NCBI RefSeq assembly: GCF_030287405.1
Contig: NZ_JASVVV010000001.1
Span: forward strand, 1,036,403-1,100,402
Direction: 5' to 3'
From: Halalkalicoccus sp. NIPERK01
Lineage (GTDB): Archaea > Halobacteriota > Halobacteria > Halobacteriales > Halalkalicoccaceae
Length of the DNA stretch: 64,000 bases
The notes beneath the pieces are model-generated. The model was not told the origin of the DNA. It saw only the letters and a program-made list of their open reading frames with translations, and made no database searches. Every line of letters starts with the position of its first letter. Positions within the stretch are counted from its first letter, which is position 1. Shown in pieces: positions 26,568-36,394 of the stretch. A program made the position numbers and the translations under genes.

Positions 26568-26935
26568 CGCCCCTCACCTCGAACGGCGTCGAGCGTCTCG
26601 AGTATCGTCCATGCACGCCCACTCGGACGGTAGTACCGCCACCGCCCATCCTTTCGCCGCTCGACGAGGTCGGCTGCGTACAGCGCGCTCAACGCCTGGC
26701 TGACCGCGCTCTGACTCACGGGGAGCGCCCCCTCGATCTCGCAGGCACAGAGTTCTTCCTCCGAGGCCGCAAGCAGCCGCAGGGCCTCGTAACGCGTCTC
26801 GTTCGCGAGCGTCGAGAGCAGGCGGACGTCCGCATCGATCAGGTCGTCGTCCAGTCGCAGTGCCGGCGCACAACAGCCACCCTCCTCGTCCGCCGTTGAT
26901 CCCACATCCTCCCGAAACAGGTCGGTCTCATTCAT
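26564..26935 (-). CDS. arsR: ArsR family metalloregulator
   Basis: A 123-residue winged-helix repressor. The recognition helix is SQSAVSQALSALYAADLV, followed by the wing RRKDGRWRYYR. The arsenite-type CxC site is ELCACEI, and an extra N-terminal GGCCAP resembles the Cys pair of the ArsM encoded downstream. It would release its operator on binding arsenite. The inverted repeat at 26934-26953 touches its start codon, implying autoregulation. Confidence 0.92.
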   Translation of the reverse strand: MNETDLFREDVGSTADEEGGCCAPALRLDDDLIDADVRLLSTLANETRYEALRLLAASEEELCACEIEGALPVSQSAVSQALSALYAADLVERRKDGRWRYYRPSGRAWTILETLDAVRGEGR

Positions 26936-26970
26936 ATTAGCGTATTCTAATATAATCTACTGCTAATATA
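26934..26970. promoter_or_regulatory. ars operator/promoter between two divergent ArsR genes
   Basis: A perfect inverted repeat ATATTAG (26934-26940) / CTAATAT (26947-26953) with 6-base spacer, plus a third CTAATAT at 26963-26969. The AT-rich elements also supply TATA boxes for the minus-strand arsR. Placement on the start codon fits an ArsR binding site. Confidence 0.75.
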
Positions 26971-27041
26971 GCTGTTGCGGTCGAACACGGATCGACGGAG
27001 GTCGTCGGAAACCTTATTTGAGGATCTGTACAACTATCCGC

Positions 27042-27431
27042 ATGGCCGAAGCGACGGACAGGATCCAGCGATACCTGGCGGACGAACTCGGGGAGTGTCG
27101 CAACGCGGACCTCCAGCAGCGTCTCGAGGAACTAGACGAACTCGACGCGTTGGTCGACGAGGAGGCCCTTTCGGCGGACGTCGGAACGCTCGCGGCGCTC
27201 GGCAACGAGACGCGATACCGGCTCGTTCGGTTGCTGGTGGAGGCCGAGGGCGAACTGTGCGTCTGCGAGATCACGCCGCTGATGGACGTCAGCGACAGCG
27301 CCGTGAGCCACGCGCTCGCGAAACTCGTCGAGACCGGTCTGGTCACCAAACGAAAGGACGGCCGGTGGCGCAAGTACCGGGCGACCCCGCGGGCGAACGC
27401 GCTTCTGGTCGTTCTCGACGGCACCCGCTAA
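27042..27431 (+). CDS. Second ArsR family regulator
   Basis: 129 residues with an N-terminal helical extension (ATDRIQRYLADELGECRNADLQQRLEEL) before the winged helix. ELCVCEITPLMDVSDSAVSHALAKL holds the classic type-1 CxC arsenite site at the DNA-recognition helix. TTATTT at 27013-27018 is centred about 27 bases before ATG 27042 (leaderless). It probably controls the downstream RidA-like and acr3 genes, but this is inference from position. Confidence 0.88.
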   Translation: MAEATDRIQRYLADELGECRNADLQQRLEELDELDALVDEEALSADVGTLAALGNETRYRLVRLLVEAEGELCVCEITPLMDVSDSAVSHALAKLVETGLVTKRKDGRWRKYRATPRANALLVVLDGTR

Positions 27432-27526
27432 CCGTCCTCTCCTCTCGACGGTCCATCGGTAGCCGAGTATCCACGAGTCGTTCCGGTAGCACCAGACTTA
27501 TACATGAACACACATTCAATTAAGAT

Positions 27527-27976
27527 ATGGTTCAATCGGTCGGCGAACGGACGACGGGAACCGGCGGCGAAGCCGCCTCGAACGAACTCGACCGCCCCAG
27601 CAACGAGAGCAGGAGACAGCGGGAGGGAACCGGGAATACCGGCGCGTTCGGCCGACGGACGGGGAGTTCCGACCTCCTCTTTCTCGAAGGGGTCCTCCCC
27701 GAGCGAGACGGAAGAGTGTTGAACAGTCTTTCAATCGATGAGCAGACCGCCGAGTGTCTGGATCGGCTCGAAGCGATGCTTGACCGGCGAGGTGCGACGC
27801 TCGAGGACGTCATGAAGGTCGAGGTCCAACTGACGGATCTCGACGAACGCGATGCGGTCGACGAGGTGCATCGGGCACGGTTCGACGGCGAGTACCCCCC
27901 GCGGACGACCGTCGGCGTCTGCTCGCTGCCGAGCGATGCGGGGATCCAACTCGACGCCATCGCCGCTGACGAGTGA
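27527..27976 (+). CDS. RidA/YjgF-family protein with N-terminal extension
   Basis: 149 residues. The RidA fold spans about 40-149: GRRTGSSDLLFLEGVLPERDG, QTAECLDRLEAMLDRRGATLEDVMKVEVQLTDLDERDAVDEVHRARFDGEYPPRTTVGVCSLP. The PPRTTVGV segment contains the Arg usual in enamine/imine deaminases. About 38 polar residues precede the domain and are not typical. A TTATA box (27497-27501) sits 27-28 bases before this ATG, supporting the long start. Its presence inside an arsenic cluster is unusual. Confidence 0.8.
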   Translation: MVQSVGERTTGTGGEAASNELDRPSNESRRQREGTGNTGAFGRRTGSSDLLFLEGVLPERDGRVLNSLSIDEQTAECLDRLEAMLDRRGATLEDVMKVEVQLTDLDERDAVDEVHRARFDGEYPPRTTVGVCSLPSDAGIQLDAIAADE

Positions 27977-28072
27977 CCACGCGACCACGCTATCAATGAG
28001 TACGACCTATCGTTACCGATCGGTGTCGAGTCGAAGCGCTACGAGAGTCGGTCGTGAGTCGGGAGGCGATCG

Positions 28073-29236
28073 ATGAGCGCCGTCGAACACGATCACGGGC
28101 CGGAGTGTGACTGTGAGACGTGTGGCGATCCGCGCTCGATGGACGTCCTCGATAAGTACCTCACCGTCTGGATCTTCGCCGCGATGGCGATCGGCGTCGG
28201 CCTCGGGTTCGTCGCTCCCTCCGTCGTCGGCCCGATCCAAGACCTCCACCTCGTGGAGATCGGGCTCGTCCTGATGATGTACCCGCCGCTGGCGAAGGCC
28301 GACTACTCGCGGCTTCCGACCGTCTTTCGCAACTGGCGCGTGCTGGGCCTCAGCCTCGTCCAGAACTGGCTCATCGGTCCCACCCTCATGTTCGGGCTCG
28401 CGGTGGTCTTCTTCAGCGGGCTCGTTCCCGGCCTGCCCGCCCGCCCCGAGTACTTCCTCGGGCTGGTGTTCATCGGGATGGCCCGGTGTATCGCGATGGT
28501 GCTGGTCTGGAACGAACTCGCCGAGGGCTCGCCCGAGTACGTGACCGGGCTGGTCGCGTTCAACAGCCTCTTCCAGATCCTCACCTACGGCGTGTACGTC
28601 TGGTTCTTCGCGCTCGTTCTCCCGCCGCTACTCGGGATGGAGACGCTCGTCGCCGGGATCACGGCCTTCGACGTCACGCCCATGCAGGTGTTCCAGGCGA
28701 TCGTCGTCTTCCTCGGAATCCCCTTCGCCGGCGGCTTTCTGACCCGCTATCTCGGGACGCGAGCCAAGGGTGAGGAGTGGTACGACGAGGAGTTCGTCCC
28801 GCGGATCGATCCGCTGACGCTGCTCGCGCTGTTGTTCACCGTGATCGTGATGTTCGCCACGCAGGGCGAGACCATCGTCGCCTCGCCGGGTGACGTCCTG
28901 CTGATCGCCGTCCCGCTGACGATCTACTTCGTCGTGATGTTCCTCGTGAGCTTCGGGATGGGGCGGGGGATCGGCGCGGACTACTCGACGACGACCGCGA
29001 TCGACTTCACCGCGGCCTCGAACAACTTCGAACTCGCGATCGCCGTCGCGGTCGCCGTCTTCGGCGTCGGCTCCGGCGTGGCCTTCGCGACCGTGGTCGG
29101 CCCGCTCATCGAGGTGCCGGTGTTGCTCGCGCTCGTCCACGTCGCGCTGTACTTCCAGCGCCGGTTGGACTGGAGGGGATCGGAAACCGAGCGTCCCGGA
29201 TCGTCCGTCCGCCAGCCGACGACCGACGACGACTGA
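28073..29236 (+). CDS. acr3: Arsenite efflux transporter Acr3
   Basis: A 387-residue membrane carrier with ten hydrophobic helices. The diagnostic motif GMARCIAMVLVWNELAEG contains the essential Cys of Acr3. FNSLFQILTYGVYVWFF and SNNFELAIAVAVAVFGVGSGVAFATVVGPLIEVPVLL follow. A short cytoplasmic head has HDHGPECDCETCGDP, a Cys/His cluster that could bind metalloid or metal. A GGGAGG ribosome-binding sequence (28061-28066) precedes the ATG, so this gene is probably translated from a polycistronic mRNA with the RidA-like gene. Confidence 0.95.
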   Translation: MSAVEHDHGPECDCETCGDPRSMDVLDKYLTVWIFAAMAIGVGLGFVAPSVVGPIQDLHLVEIGLVLMMYPPLAKADYSRLPTVFRNWRVLGLSLVQNWLIGPTLMFGLAVVFFSGLVPGLPARPEYFLGLVFIGMARCIAMVLVWNELAEGSPEYVTGLVAFNSLFQILTYGVYVWFFALVLPPLLGMETLVAGITAFDVTPMQVFQAIVVFLGIPFAGGFLTRYLGTRAKGEEWYDEEFVPRIDPLTLLALLFTVIVMFATQGETIVASPGDVLLIAVPLTIYFVVMFLVSFGMGRGIGADYSTTTAIDFTAASNNFELAIAVAVAVFGVGSGVAFATVVGPLIEVPVLLALVHVALYFQRRLDWRGSETERPGSSVRQPTTDDD

Positions 29237-29291
29237 CCACGGTTGACGCCGACCCGTTTCGAGGGTAAGACGGGGCCGATCCCGCCGCCGA

Positions 29292-29720
29292 CTACGACCC
29301 CGAGAGCGTCGCGGCGAAGTCGTCGACCGGGATCACCGAGTAGTCGACGGTGAGGACGTCGCCCGTCGCCCGGACCTTCCCGACGAACTGCGAGATCGAC
29401 TCCAGGTCGCCCTCGAGGACGAACAGCTCCATGCAGTAGTGGTCGCCGACGTGGCTGTGGAAGTTCGAGGCGACGAGCGACTCGTGTTCGTGGCGCAGGC
29501 GCATCATGCGCTCCTCGACGCTCGTCGTCTCGTAGTCGAACAACACGGTCACGACGCCCATCAGGTCGTGGCCCTCCAACTCCCTGTCCTGGAACTCCCC
29601 CAGCAGGTTCCGGGAGGCCTCCCGAACCACCTCGCTGCGGCCGGTGTAGCCGTGGTCGTCCGCGAACTCGTCGATCCTGTTCAGAAGCTCTTCGGGCATC
29701 GAGACGCTGACGACGGTCAT
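29292..29720 (-). CDS. nikR: NikR-type nickel-responsive ribbon-helix-helix regulator
   Basis: 142 residues. The N-terminal ribbon-helix-helix ([38 protein letters not shown]) is followed by an ACT-like metal domain. The residues His77, His88, His90 and Cys96 have spacings 11, 2 and 6, exactly those of the NikR square-planar nickel site. Its targets are not in view; the next gene on the strand is the glycine cleavage operon, upstream of it. Confidence 0.9.
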   Translation of the reverse strand: MTVVSVSMPEELLNRIDEFADDHGYTGRSEVVREASRNLLGEFQDRELEGHDLMGVVTVLFDYETTSVEERMMRLRHEHESLVASNFHSHVGDHYCMELFVLEGDLESISQFVGKVRATGDVLTVDYSVIPVDDFAATLSGS

Positions 29721-29784
29721 GTATTAATCGAGGGGCGTATGGATGGTAAGAGTTGCTAAAACAGCCGCCGAAACGGCCGAGAGG

Positions 29785-31242
29785 TTATGAATCGTCGTCG
29801 AGCGCCTGCCACGAGAGCCGGAGGTTCCGCGCCGCCTCCGTCTGGTCGATTCGTCCCGCCGTCGTTCGTTCGGGTGCCGCCTCGATGGTCCCTCGGTCCT
29901 CGCCCGCGACCGCGTCGAACGCCGCGGCGAGTTGGTCGAGCGATCGTCTGTTCTCGATCTCCGTGGGCTCGGTCATCAGCGCCTCGCTCACGAGTTCGGG
30001 CCATTTGGTGGTGGGGGGATGGACGCCGTAATCGAGCATTCGCTTGGCCACGTCGGCGGCGTCCTGCTCGCCCGCGCTGGCGACGAACTCGTGGTGGAAC
30101 GGCCCGTAGGGGACCTCGTACTCGACCTGCTCGGCGAGGTAGTTCGCGTTGAGGACGGCCTTCGCGCTCGCGTCCGATAGTCCGGGATCGCCCAGCCGGG
30201 CGATGTAGGCGTAGGCCTTGATCAACACGAGCCAGTTGCCCATGAAGCCGTGGACCTTCCCGATGGAGTTCTCGGGCTCGAACAGTTCGTACCTGACGTC
30301 GCTTCGCTCCGCTCGCGACGAACCCCCGTTCGATTCTCTAACGTGCGGGCTCGGCAGGAACTCCGCCAGCTCCTCGACCACGCCGACGGGCCCGGCGCCG
30401 GGACCGCCCCCGCCGTGGGGCGTCGCGAACGTCTTGTGGACGTTGTAGTGCATGACGTCGAAGCCCATGTCGCCCGGACGCGCCCGTCCGAGGAGGGCGT
30501 TCAGGTTCGCGCCGTCGTAATACAGTAGGCCGCCGACCTCGTGGACCATCCCCGCGATCTCCTCGATGTCGCGCTCGAACAGACCTAGAGTATTGGGGTT
30601 CGTCAGCATCAACGCGGCGGTCTCCTCGGAGAGGGCGGCCTCCAGGGCGTCGAGATCGACCCGGCCGTCGTCGCCCGAGGGCAGTTCGACCACGTCGTAG
30701 CCCCCCATCGCCGCGCTCGCGAAGTTCGTTCCGTGGGCGGCGTCGGGGATCACGACCTCGGTGCGCTCGTCGTCGCGCGACTCGTGGTAGGCCTTCGCGA
30801 TCAGGATGCCGACGAACTCGCCGGCCGCGCCCGCGGGCGGCTGGAGCGTCACCGCGTCCATGCCGCCGATCCGGGCGAGCTGGTCCTCGAGGCGCGCGAG
30901 GAGTTCGAGCGTGCCCTGCACGCTCTCGGGCGAGCGGTCCGGATGAACCCCCGCCGCGGGGTGGGCCGCGACGTCCTCGGTGAACTTGGGGTTGTACTTC
31001 ATCGTACAGCTCCCCAGCGGGTAGGGCCCCGACTCGACCCCGTAGTTCATCTGGCTGAGTCGCGTGTAGTGGCGGGCGAGTTCGGGCTCGGAGAGATCCG
31101 GTAGCGTCAGTTCGTCGCGTTTCAGGCCGTCGGGAAGCGGGACGTCGTCGGTGTCGACGCTCGTCTCGTTCTTCTCCGAGAGCAGCGGCTCGTAGCCCTC
31201 ATCCTCGGTGTTCCAGCGCGCTTGGGTGTATTCGAGCGTCAT
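29785..31242 (-). CDS. gcvPB: Glycine dehydrogenase (decarboxylating) subunit 2
   Basis: A 485-residue PLP subunit of the glycine cleavage P-protein. The cofactor lysine is Lys270 in [32 protein letters not shown] and [13 protein letters not shown] are family motifs. It decarboxylates glycine with subunit 1 and passes the aminomethyl group to GcvH. A polar stretch at about residues 301-317 ([12 protein letters not shown]) is encoded by a short palindromic insertion. The start overlaps gcvPA as ATGA. Confidence 0.95.
   Translation of the reverse strand: MTLEYTQARWNTEDEGYEPLLSEKNETSVDTDDVPLPDGLKRDELTLPDLSEPELARHYTRLSQMNYGVESGPYPLGSCTMKYNPKFTEDVAAHPAAGVHPDRSPESVQGTLELLARLEDQLARIGGMDAVTLQPPAGAAGEFVGILIAKAYHESRDDERTEVVIPDAAHGTNFASAAMGGYDVVELPSGDDGRVDLDALEAALSEETAALMLTNPNTLGLFERDIEEIAGMVHEVGGLLYYDGANLNALLGRARPGDMGFDVMHYNVHKTFATPHGGGGPGAGPVGVVEELAEFLPSPHVRESNGGSSRAERSDVRYELFEPENSIGKVHGFMGNWLVLIKAYAYIARLGDPGLSDASAKAVLNANYLAEQVEYEVPYGPFHHEFVASAGEQDAADVAKRMLDYGVHPPTTKWPELVSEALMTEPTEIENRRSLDQLAAAFDAVAGEDRGTIEAAPERTTAGRIDQTEAARNLRLSWQALDDDS
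30296..30320. repeat. Palindromic insertion within gcvPB
   Basis: CGTCGC (30297-30302) and GCGACG (30315-30320) surround TTCGCTCCGCTC. It is similar to the TCGCTTCGCTC loops next to tRNA-Val and to sites near 40241 and 43418. It adds a serine/arginine-rich loop to the enzyme without breaking the frame. Confidence 0.5.
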
Positions 31243-32576
31243 CGTGCTGCCTCCCTGAACGCGGTGACGAGCGCGTCCGCTTTTCCGCTATTGGTCTCGG
31301 TCACACAGACCTGCACGAGGTGGTCGTCGATCGCGTGGACCGCGAAGCCGTACTCCTCGAGCGTCTCTCGCACTGCCTGTGCGGGCTGATCGGTTCGGGC
31401 GACGAACTCCCGGAAGTGGTGACGGTCGTGGACCGGGGCTCGCACGCCGGCGATCGAATTGAGGCGCTCCGCGAGGTCGGCGGGCGCTTCGAGACACTCC
31501 CGAGCGAGATCCACGAGCCCCGAGGGCCCGAGCGAGGCGGCGTGGATCGCGGTGCGAAGCGCGACCCACGCCTGATTCGTGCAGATGTTCGAGGTCGCGC
31601 GCTCGCGGCGGATGTGCTGTTCGCGCGTCTGGAGCGTCAGCGTGTAGGTGCGCTCGCCCGCGGCGTCGGTGCTCGCACCCACCAGCCGTCCGGGGACCTG
31701 CCGGACGAACCCCTCGCGGGTGGCAAAGAGGCCCAGCCCCATCCCGTAGCTCGCGCCCAGTCCCAGCGTGGCCGCGTCGCCGATCACGACGTCCGCGCCG
31801 ATTTTTCCGGGTTTTTCGAGCACCGACAGCGCGACCGGGTCCGAGCCGAGGGCGAACAGCGCGTCGTTCGCGTGGGCGAGGGCGGCGACCTCCTCCAATC
31901 CCTCCTCGATGGTTCCCCGAACCGTCGGGCTCTCGGCGTAGACCATCACCGTCTCCTCGCTCACGAGGTCCGAGAGTGCTTCGAGGTCGGCGTTCGCGTC
32001 GTCGTGCGGGTAGATCTCGACCGCCAGCCCCGCGCCCTCGGTGTAGTTCTCCAGCACCGAGCGGCGTTCCTCGCGCATCAGGTCGGGCACCAGTATCCGA
32101 GAGCCGCTCGTCTCTCTCACTCTATCGGCGAGCGTCGCGGCCTCGCCCAGCGCCGTCGCGGCGTCGTACATCGAGCAGTTCGCGATCTCCAGTCCGGTGA
32201 GTTCGACGAGCATCGACTGGTACTCGAAGAGCGCCTGCAGGAACCCCTGCGTGATCTCGGGCTGGTACTGGGTGTAGCTCGTGAGGAACTCCGAACGGTC
32301 CGCGAGGTGGTCCACCAGCGAGGGAACGTAGTGGTCGTAGTGCCCGCGGCCGAGGAACTCCGTCAAGTCGTCGTTTCTCCCCAACAGTGTCCGCATCTCC
32401 GCGCGGAGTTCGCGCTCGCCCGTCGGGTCGATCCCGAACTCGCCGTCGAAGCGCACGGATTCGGGAATGTCGAACAGGTCCTCGACGCTCTCGACGCCGA
32501 CCGCCTCGAGCATCGCGGCCGTCTCCTCGTCGGTGTGCGGTGCGAAGGGGCTACCGCGGCTATTCCGTGCTGTCAT
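31239..32576 (-). CDS. gcvPA: Glycine dehydrogenase (decarboxylating) subunit 1
   Basis: A 445-residue P-protein alpha-type subunit. [31 protein letters not shown] is the family start, then [78 protein letters not shown] lies near the C-terminus. It heterodimerises with GcvPB. Order gcvT-gcvH-gcvPA-gcvPB on the minus strand gives one operon. Confidence 0.95.
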   Translation of the reverse strand: MTARNSRGSPFAPHTDEETAAMLEAVGVESVEDLFDIPESVRFDGEFGIDPTGERELRAEMRTLLGRNDDLTEFLGRGHYDHYVPSLVDHLADRSEFLTSYTQYQPEITQGFLQALFEYQSMLVELTGLEIANCSMYDAATALGEAATLADRVRETSGSRILVPDLMREERRSVLENYTEGAGLAVEIYPHDDANADLEALSDLVSEETVMVYAESPTVRGTIEEGLEEVAALAHANDALFALGSDPVALSVLEKPGKIGADVVIGDAATLGLGASYGMGLGLFATREGFVRQVPGRLVGASTDAAGERTYTLTLQTREQHIRRERATSNICTNQAWVALRTAIHAASLGPSGLVDLARECLEAPADLAERLNSIAGVRAPVHDRHHFREFVARTDQPAQAVRETLEEYGFAVHAIDDHLVQVCVTETNSGKADALVTAFREAAR

Positions 32577-32655
32577 AACTCCTGAAAAGCGTGGCGTCTG
32601 TCCGCCGGTTCATGGCGGGTCTTACGGGTACGACTACATGAACGGCGGGGTTTCG

Positions 32656-33030
32656 CTACTCGATCTGGTCGCGGTACTCGTCGGCCGAGAGCAGCGAGTC
32701 GAGGTCGCCCTCCTCGAAGTCGAGTTCGAGCATCCAGCCCTCGCCGAAGGGGTCGTCGTTGACGAGTTCGGGCCGGTCGAACAGCGCCTCGTTGACCGCG
32801 GTCACGGTGCCGCTCGCGGGCGAGTACAGGTCCGAGACGGCCTTGATCGACTCGACGACGCCGAACTCGGTCTCCCGTTCGAGTTCGTCGCCCTCCGCGG
32901 GGAGTTCGACGAACACAACGTCGCCGAGTTCGTCCTGCGCGAACTCGCTGATTCCTATCCGACCAGTATTGGGGTCGATCCACTCGTGCGATTCGAGGTA
33001 GTACAGGTCGTCGGGTATCTCGACGCTCAT
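32656..33030 (-). CDS. gcvH: Glycine cleavage system H protein
   Basis: A 124-residue lipoyl carrier. The lipoylated residue is Lys63 in [42 protein letters not shown] and [11 protein letters not shown] flank it as in all H proteins. The ATG overlaps the gcvT stop by one base (TAATG). Confidence 0.97.
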   Translation of the reverse strand: MSVEIPDDLYYLESHEWIDPNTGRIGISEFAQDELGDVVFVELPAEGDELERETEFGVVESIKAVSDLYSPASGTVTAVNEALFDRPELVNDDPFGEGWMLELDFEEGDLDSLLSADEYRDQIE

Positions 33031-34112
33031 TACCTATCACCGAGGAAGCCGGGGGCTTCAATCCTTGCCCTTTTGTCCGACCCGCGGATCCGCACCGCCA
33101 CCTCGGTGCCCTCCTCGGCGTACTCGACGGGCACGTAGCCCAGTCCGATGGGCTCGCCCAGCGTGGGACTCATCGTCCCGCTCGTGACCTCGCCGACCGC
33201 CTCGTCCCCCACCCAGATCTCGTAGCCGTGACGCGGGATTCCTCGCTCTTCGAGGCGTATTCCGACGAACAACTCCTCGGGGCCGTCCTCGTTCACGCGC
33301 GCGAGCGCATCGCGACCGACGAACTCGGTGTCGAGGTCGACCGTAAATCCCACCCGCGCCTCGTAGGGGTTTCTGGGGTTTTCCTCGGGGTGGAAGTCCT
33401 GACCCGACAGGAGAAATCCGGCCTCGATCCGGAGGGTGTCCCGAGCGCCCAGCCCGCAGGGCTGGCAGTCGAACTCGTTCCAGACCCGCTCGGCAGAATC
33501 CCACGGGACGAGCGCCTCGTAGCCGTCCTCGCCCGTATACCCCGTCCGGGCGAGCAGACAGTCCGCGCCCGCAACCTCGGCCTCGGTGATCGAGAACCGA
33601 CCCAGTTCGCGCAGGTCCTCGCCCGCGGCGTCGGCGACGAGGTCCTCGGCGTCGGGCCCCTGGATCGCGAACATCGCCCATTCTTCCGTCCGGTTCTCCA
33701 CCTCGCAGTCGAGGTCCCACTCCTCGCGGTGATCGACCCAGCGCTCCTCCATCTCCCCGTCGTGGCCCGCGTTCGGGATGAACAGGAACTCCTCGTCGGC
33801 GAGGCGGTAGATCACGGTGTCGTCGAGGATGGTGCCGTCGTCGTTCGTGATCGTCGAGTACTGGGCGTTTCCTATGGAAAGGGACTCGACGTCGTTGGTG
33901 GTCAGGCCCTGAAGCAGGGCAGCGGCGTCCGGTCCCGAGACGGAGATCTCGCCCATGTGCGAGACGTCGAAGATCCCGGCCGACTCGCGGACGGCCTCGT
34001 GCTCCTCGCGGATGGAGTCGAACTCGACGGGCATCGCCCACCCGCCGAAGGGGGTGAACGTCGCCCCTCGATTCTCGTGAGCGGCGTACAGCGGCGGTTT
34101 GCGATCGGACAT
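33030..34112 (-). CDS. gcvT: Glycine cleavage system aminomethyltransferase (T protein)
   Basis: A 360-residue folate-dependent enzyme that moves the methylene group from lipoyl-GcvH to tetrahydrofolate. [40 protein letters not shown] is the N-terminal signature, with [38 protein letters not shown] and the C-terminal [18 protein letters not shown]. First gene of the glycine cleavage operon. Confidence 0.96.
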   Translation of the reverse strand: MSDRKPPLYAAHENRGATFTPFGGWAMPVEFDSIREEHEAVRESAGIFDVSHMGEISVSGPDAAALLQGLTTNDVESLSIGNAQYSTITNDDGTILDDTVIYRLADEEFLFIPNAGHDGEMEERWVDHREEWDLDCEVENRTEEWAMFAIQGPDAEDLVADAAGEDLRELGRFSITEAEVAGADCLLARTGYTGEDGYEALVPWDSAERVWNEFDCQPCGLGARDTLRIEAGFLLSGQDFHPEENPRNPYEARVGFTVDLDTEFVGRDALARVNEDGPEELFVGIRLEERGIPRHGYEIWVGDEAVGEVTSGTMSPTLGEPIGLGYVPVEYAEEGTEVAVRIRGSDKRARIEAPGFLGDR

Positions 34113-34150
34113 ACCTCACACCTCACGCGCGAGGGGCTAAGGGTTTCCCT

Positions 34151-35692
34151 CTAGTCGCCCTTCTCGGTGATCGTCAACTCGTAGCTCCCGCTGCCGGACC
34201 ACGCGTCCACGAGCGCGTAGAGGTCGTCCGAGGCGTCGGGGGAGTCCACGACGATCGTCTCCTCGCTGCCCATCGTGTACGAGCGGTGGTCGTAGCTTCC
34301 GGTGGTCGGACAGCCCCCGCCCTCGTTGACGTAGAGGTCGAAGGTGGCATCGGACGGTCCCGAGAGTTCGACGACGACCTGACACGGGTCGGTCCGCCAC
34401 GGATAGCGCCAGCAATCGGAGTCGGTCCACCCCGAGAGCGTGTCGGTGACCGTCGCGGTCTCGGTCTCGGATCCGCAGGTGGGCTCCTCGTCGCCTCCGC
34501 TATCCCCGTCGTCTCCGCCGTCGCCACCGTCGCCGCCGTCACCACCGCTCCCGTCGGGATCGGTTCCCACCGCCGCCGCGGCGTCGACGCGCCCGCTCCC
34601 CTGTCGGGCCGCCGGGAGGCCGACGTCCTCGGCGGTGGCCTGCAGGTGGAGCCTGAGATCGCTCGCCGAGAGGTCCCACTGTGAGAGCGCGAGGCCGCCG
34701 ACACCGGAGACGACGGGGGCGGCCATCGAGGTCCCCGAGAACTCGTCGTAATCGTCGAAGGGCACCGCCGAGAGCACGTCGCTGCCGGGCGCGGCGAGGT
34801 CGATCTCCTCGCCCCAGTTCGAGTACCACGCCAGACTCCCGTCGGGGTCGAGCGCGCTGACCGCGAGACACTCCTCGTAGGCCGCGGGATACGAGACGCC
34901 GTGCTGGCCGTCGTTGCCCGCGGCGGCGACCGGCAGCGAGCCGTTCGAAAGCGCGTACGAGACGGCGTTCTTCAGCGTCTGGGTGTCGCCACCGCCGCCC
35001 AGCGAGAGGTTGATGACCGCCGCACCCTGATCGGCGGACCACGTGATCGCGTCGGCGACGTCGGAGAGGGAACCGCCGCCGCCGTCGCCCAGCGCGCGCG
35101 CAGAGAGCAGCGAGCAGTCGCTGATCCCCGCGTGGCCGGTCCCGTTGCCCGTTCGGCCGGCGGCGATTCCGCCGACGTGCGTTCCGTGGTTCTCCTCGAC
35201 CGAGACGGGATACGGGTCGCCGTCGCCGTCGACGAAGTCCCGTCCGTCCTCGTAGCCCGCCTCGAGGTCCGGGTGGTCGTACTGGATCCCCTGGTCGACG
35301 ACCGAGATGGTCACGGCCGGATCGCCCGGCGTGGTCTCCCACGCCTCCGGACAGCCGACCATTTCCGGCGCGTACTGCTCGCTCCAGAGCGGGTCGTTCG
35401 TCGCGAGCGCCTCGTAGGTGACGTTTCGCTCGGCGTAGCGGATGTGCTCGCGCTGGGTGATCGCCTCGATGAAGTTCTCGCTGGCGCGGTCGGGTGCCTG
35501 CGCGGGGAACCGCACCGCGACGTACCTGATCGCCTCGTTCGAGTGGACGACGCGGGCGTCGCCGGGGGCGTGGCGTTCGACCTCGCTCTCCAGCCCGTCG
35601 GCGCTCGCGGCCACGCCGACGAGGACCTCCCCCTCTTTGGGACCGGGGCTCCGCCCGGGCGTCGCCTGCGCGAGGCCGCCGAGCGACGCCAC
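34151..35692 (-). CDS. Secreted subtilase (S8, halolysin-like) with apparent 5' frameshift
   Basis: A subtilisin-type protease. The catalytic residues are Asp133 (VVDQG), His172 (NHGTHVGG) and Ser322 (SGTSMAAP), with oxyanion Asn260. An inhibitor-like propeptide precedes it. A Gly/Asp linker leads to a C-terminal pre-peptidase-like beta domain with cysteines. The in-frame GTG at 35692 is not a credible start: upstream in the same frame, up to about 35750, is a complete Tat signal (RFDRRSVLEILAAATG), but no start codon. ATG 35760, close to a TATA box (35789-35794), is out of frame by one base, as if one base were lost near 35750. Confidence 0.85.
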   Translation of the reverse strand: MASLGGLAQATPGRSPGPKEGEVLVGVAASADGLESEVERHAPGDARVVHSNEAIRYVAVRFPAQAPDRASENFIEAITQREHIRYAERNVTYEALATNDPLWSEQYAPEMVGCPEAWETTPGDPAVTISVVDQGIQYDHPDLEAGYEDGRDFVDGDGDPYPVSVEENHGTHVGGIAAGRTGNGTGHAGISDCSLLSARALGDGGGGSLSDVADAITWSADQGAAVINLSLGGGGDTQTLKNAVSYALSNGSLPVAAAGNDGQHGVSYPAAYEECLAVSALDPDGSLAWYSNWGEEIDLAAPGSDVLSAVPFDDYDEFSGTSMAAPVVSGVGGLALSQWDLSASDLRLHLQATAEDVGLPAARQGSGRVDAAAAVGTDPDGSGGDGGDGGDGGDDGDSGGDEEPTCGSETETATVTDTLSGWTDSDCWRYPWRTDPCQVVVELSGPSDATFDLYVNEGGGCPTTGSYDHRSYTMGSEETIVVDSPDASDDLYALVDAWSGSGSYELTITEKGD

Positions 35693-35890
35693 GCCCGTCG
35701 CGGCCGCGAGGATCTCGAGAACCGATCTGCGGTCGAACCGTCCCGTGTGATGTTCGACATGAAGCGCACTACTATCACGTTGTCGTAATTTAAATTTTGG
35801 TATTATATATTAAAATAATACTTCATCCGGAAGAATAGCGGTCGTCGGAACTTCGATACGGTTTTGGGCCGTCTCCACGGTTGGAGACGC

Positions 35891-36364
35891 ATGGTCGGGG
35901 GTTTACGGTGGGTCGTGAGACGGCTCCGAGGGGGACATCCGGAGGGCCGTCGAGTCGGACTGTTCGTCGACGGCCCGAACGTCCTCCGGGACGAGTTCGA
36001 CGTAGATCTGGACGACGTGCGGGCCGTCGGCGACGAGGCCGGGACGCTCGTCGCGACCCGACTCTATCTCGACGAACACGCGACGCCCGGTCTGATCCAG
36101 GCCGCGGAAGCCCGCGGGTTCGAGGTCGTCATCACGAGCGGGGACGTCGACGTGAAACTCGCGATCGACGCGACCGAACTCGTCTACACCGACGCGATCG
36201 ACACCCTGATGGTCGTCTCGCGGGACACGGACTTCAAGCCCGTCCTCGAGAAGGCCGCGAAGGGCGGCATTCACACGATCGCCGTCGCCCCCGGTACGTA
36301 CGGCCGCTCGGACGCGTTGCGAAACGCCGCCCAGGAGGCGATCCTGCTCGACGGCGATACGTAG
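35891..36364 (+). CDS. NYN-domain (PIN-like) protein
   Basis: 157 residues. A basic N-terminus (GGLRWVVRRLRGGHPEGRR) precedes the NYN fold: GLFVDGPNVLRDEFDVDLDDVR with the first acidic residues, and DVKLAIDATELVYTDAIDTLMVVSRDTDFKPVLEKA with the others. This is the LabA/TIGR00288-like group, thought to be RNases. ATG 35891 is preferred over 35864. It is followed 30 bases later by the TatD-related gene. Confidence 0.85.
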   Translation: MVGGLRWVVRRLRGGHPEGRRVGLFVDGPNVLRDEFDVDLDDVRAVGDEAGTLVATRLYLDEHATPGLIQAAEARGFEVVITSGDVDVKLAIDATELVYTDAIDTLMVVSRDTDFKPVLEKAAKGGIHTIAVAPGTYGRSDALRNAAQEAILLDGDT

Positions 36365-36394
36365 CCCTTTCGGGCCCGCGCGAGAAGCACCGGT

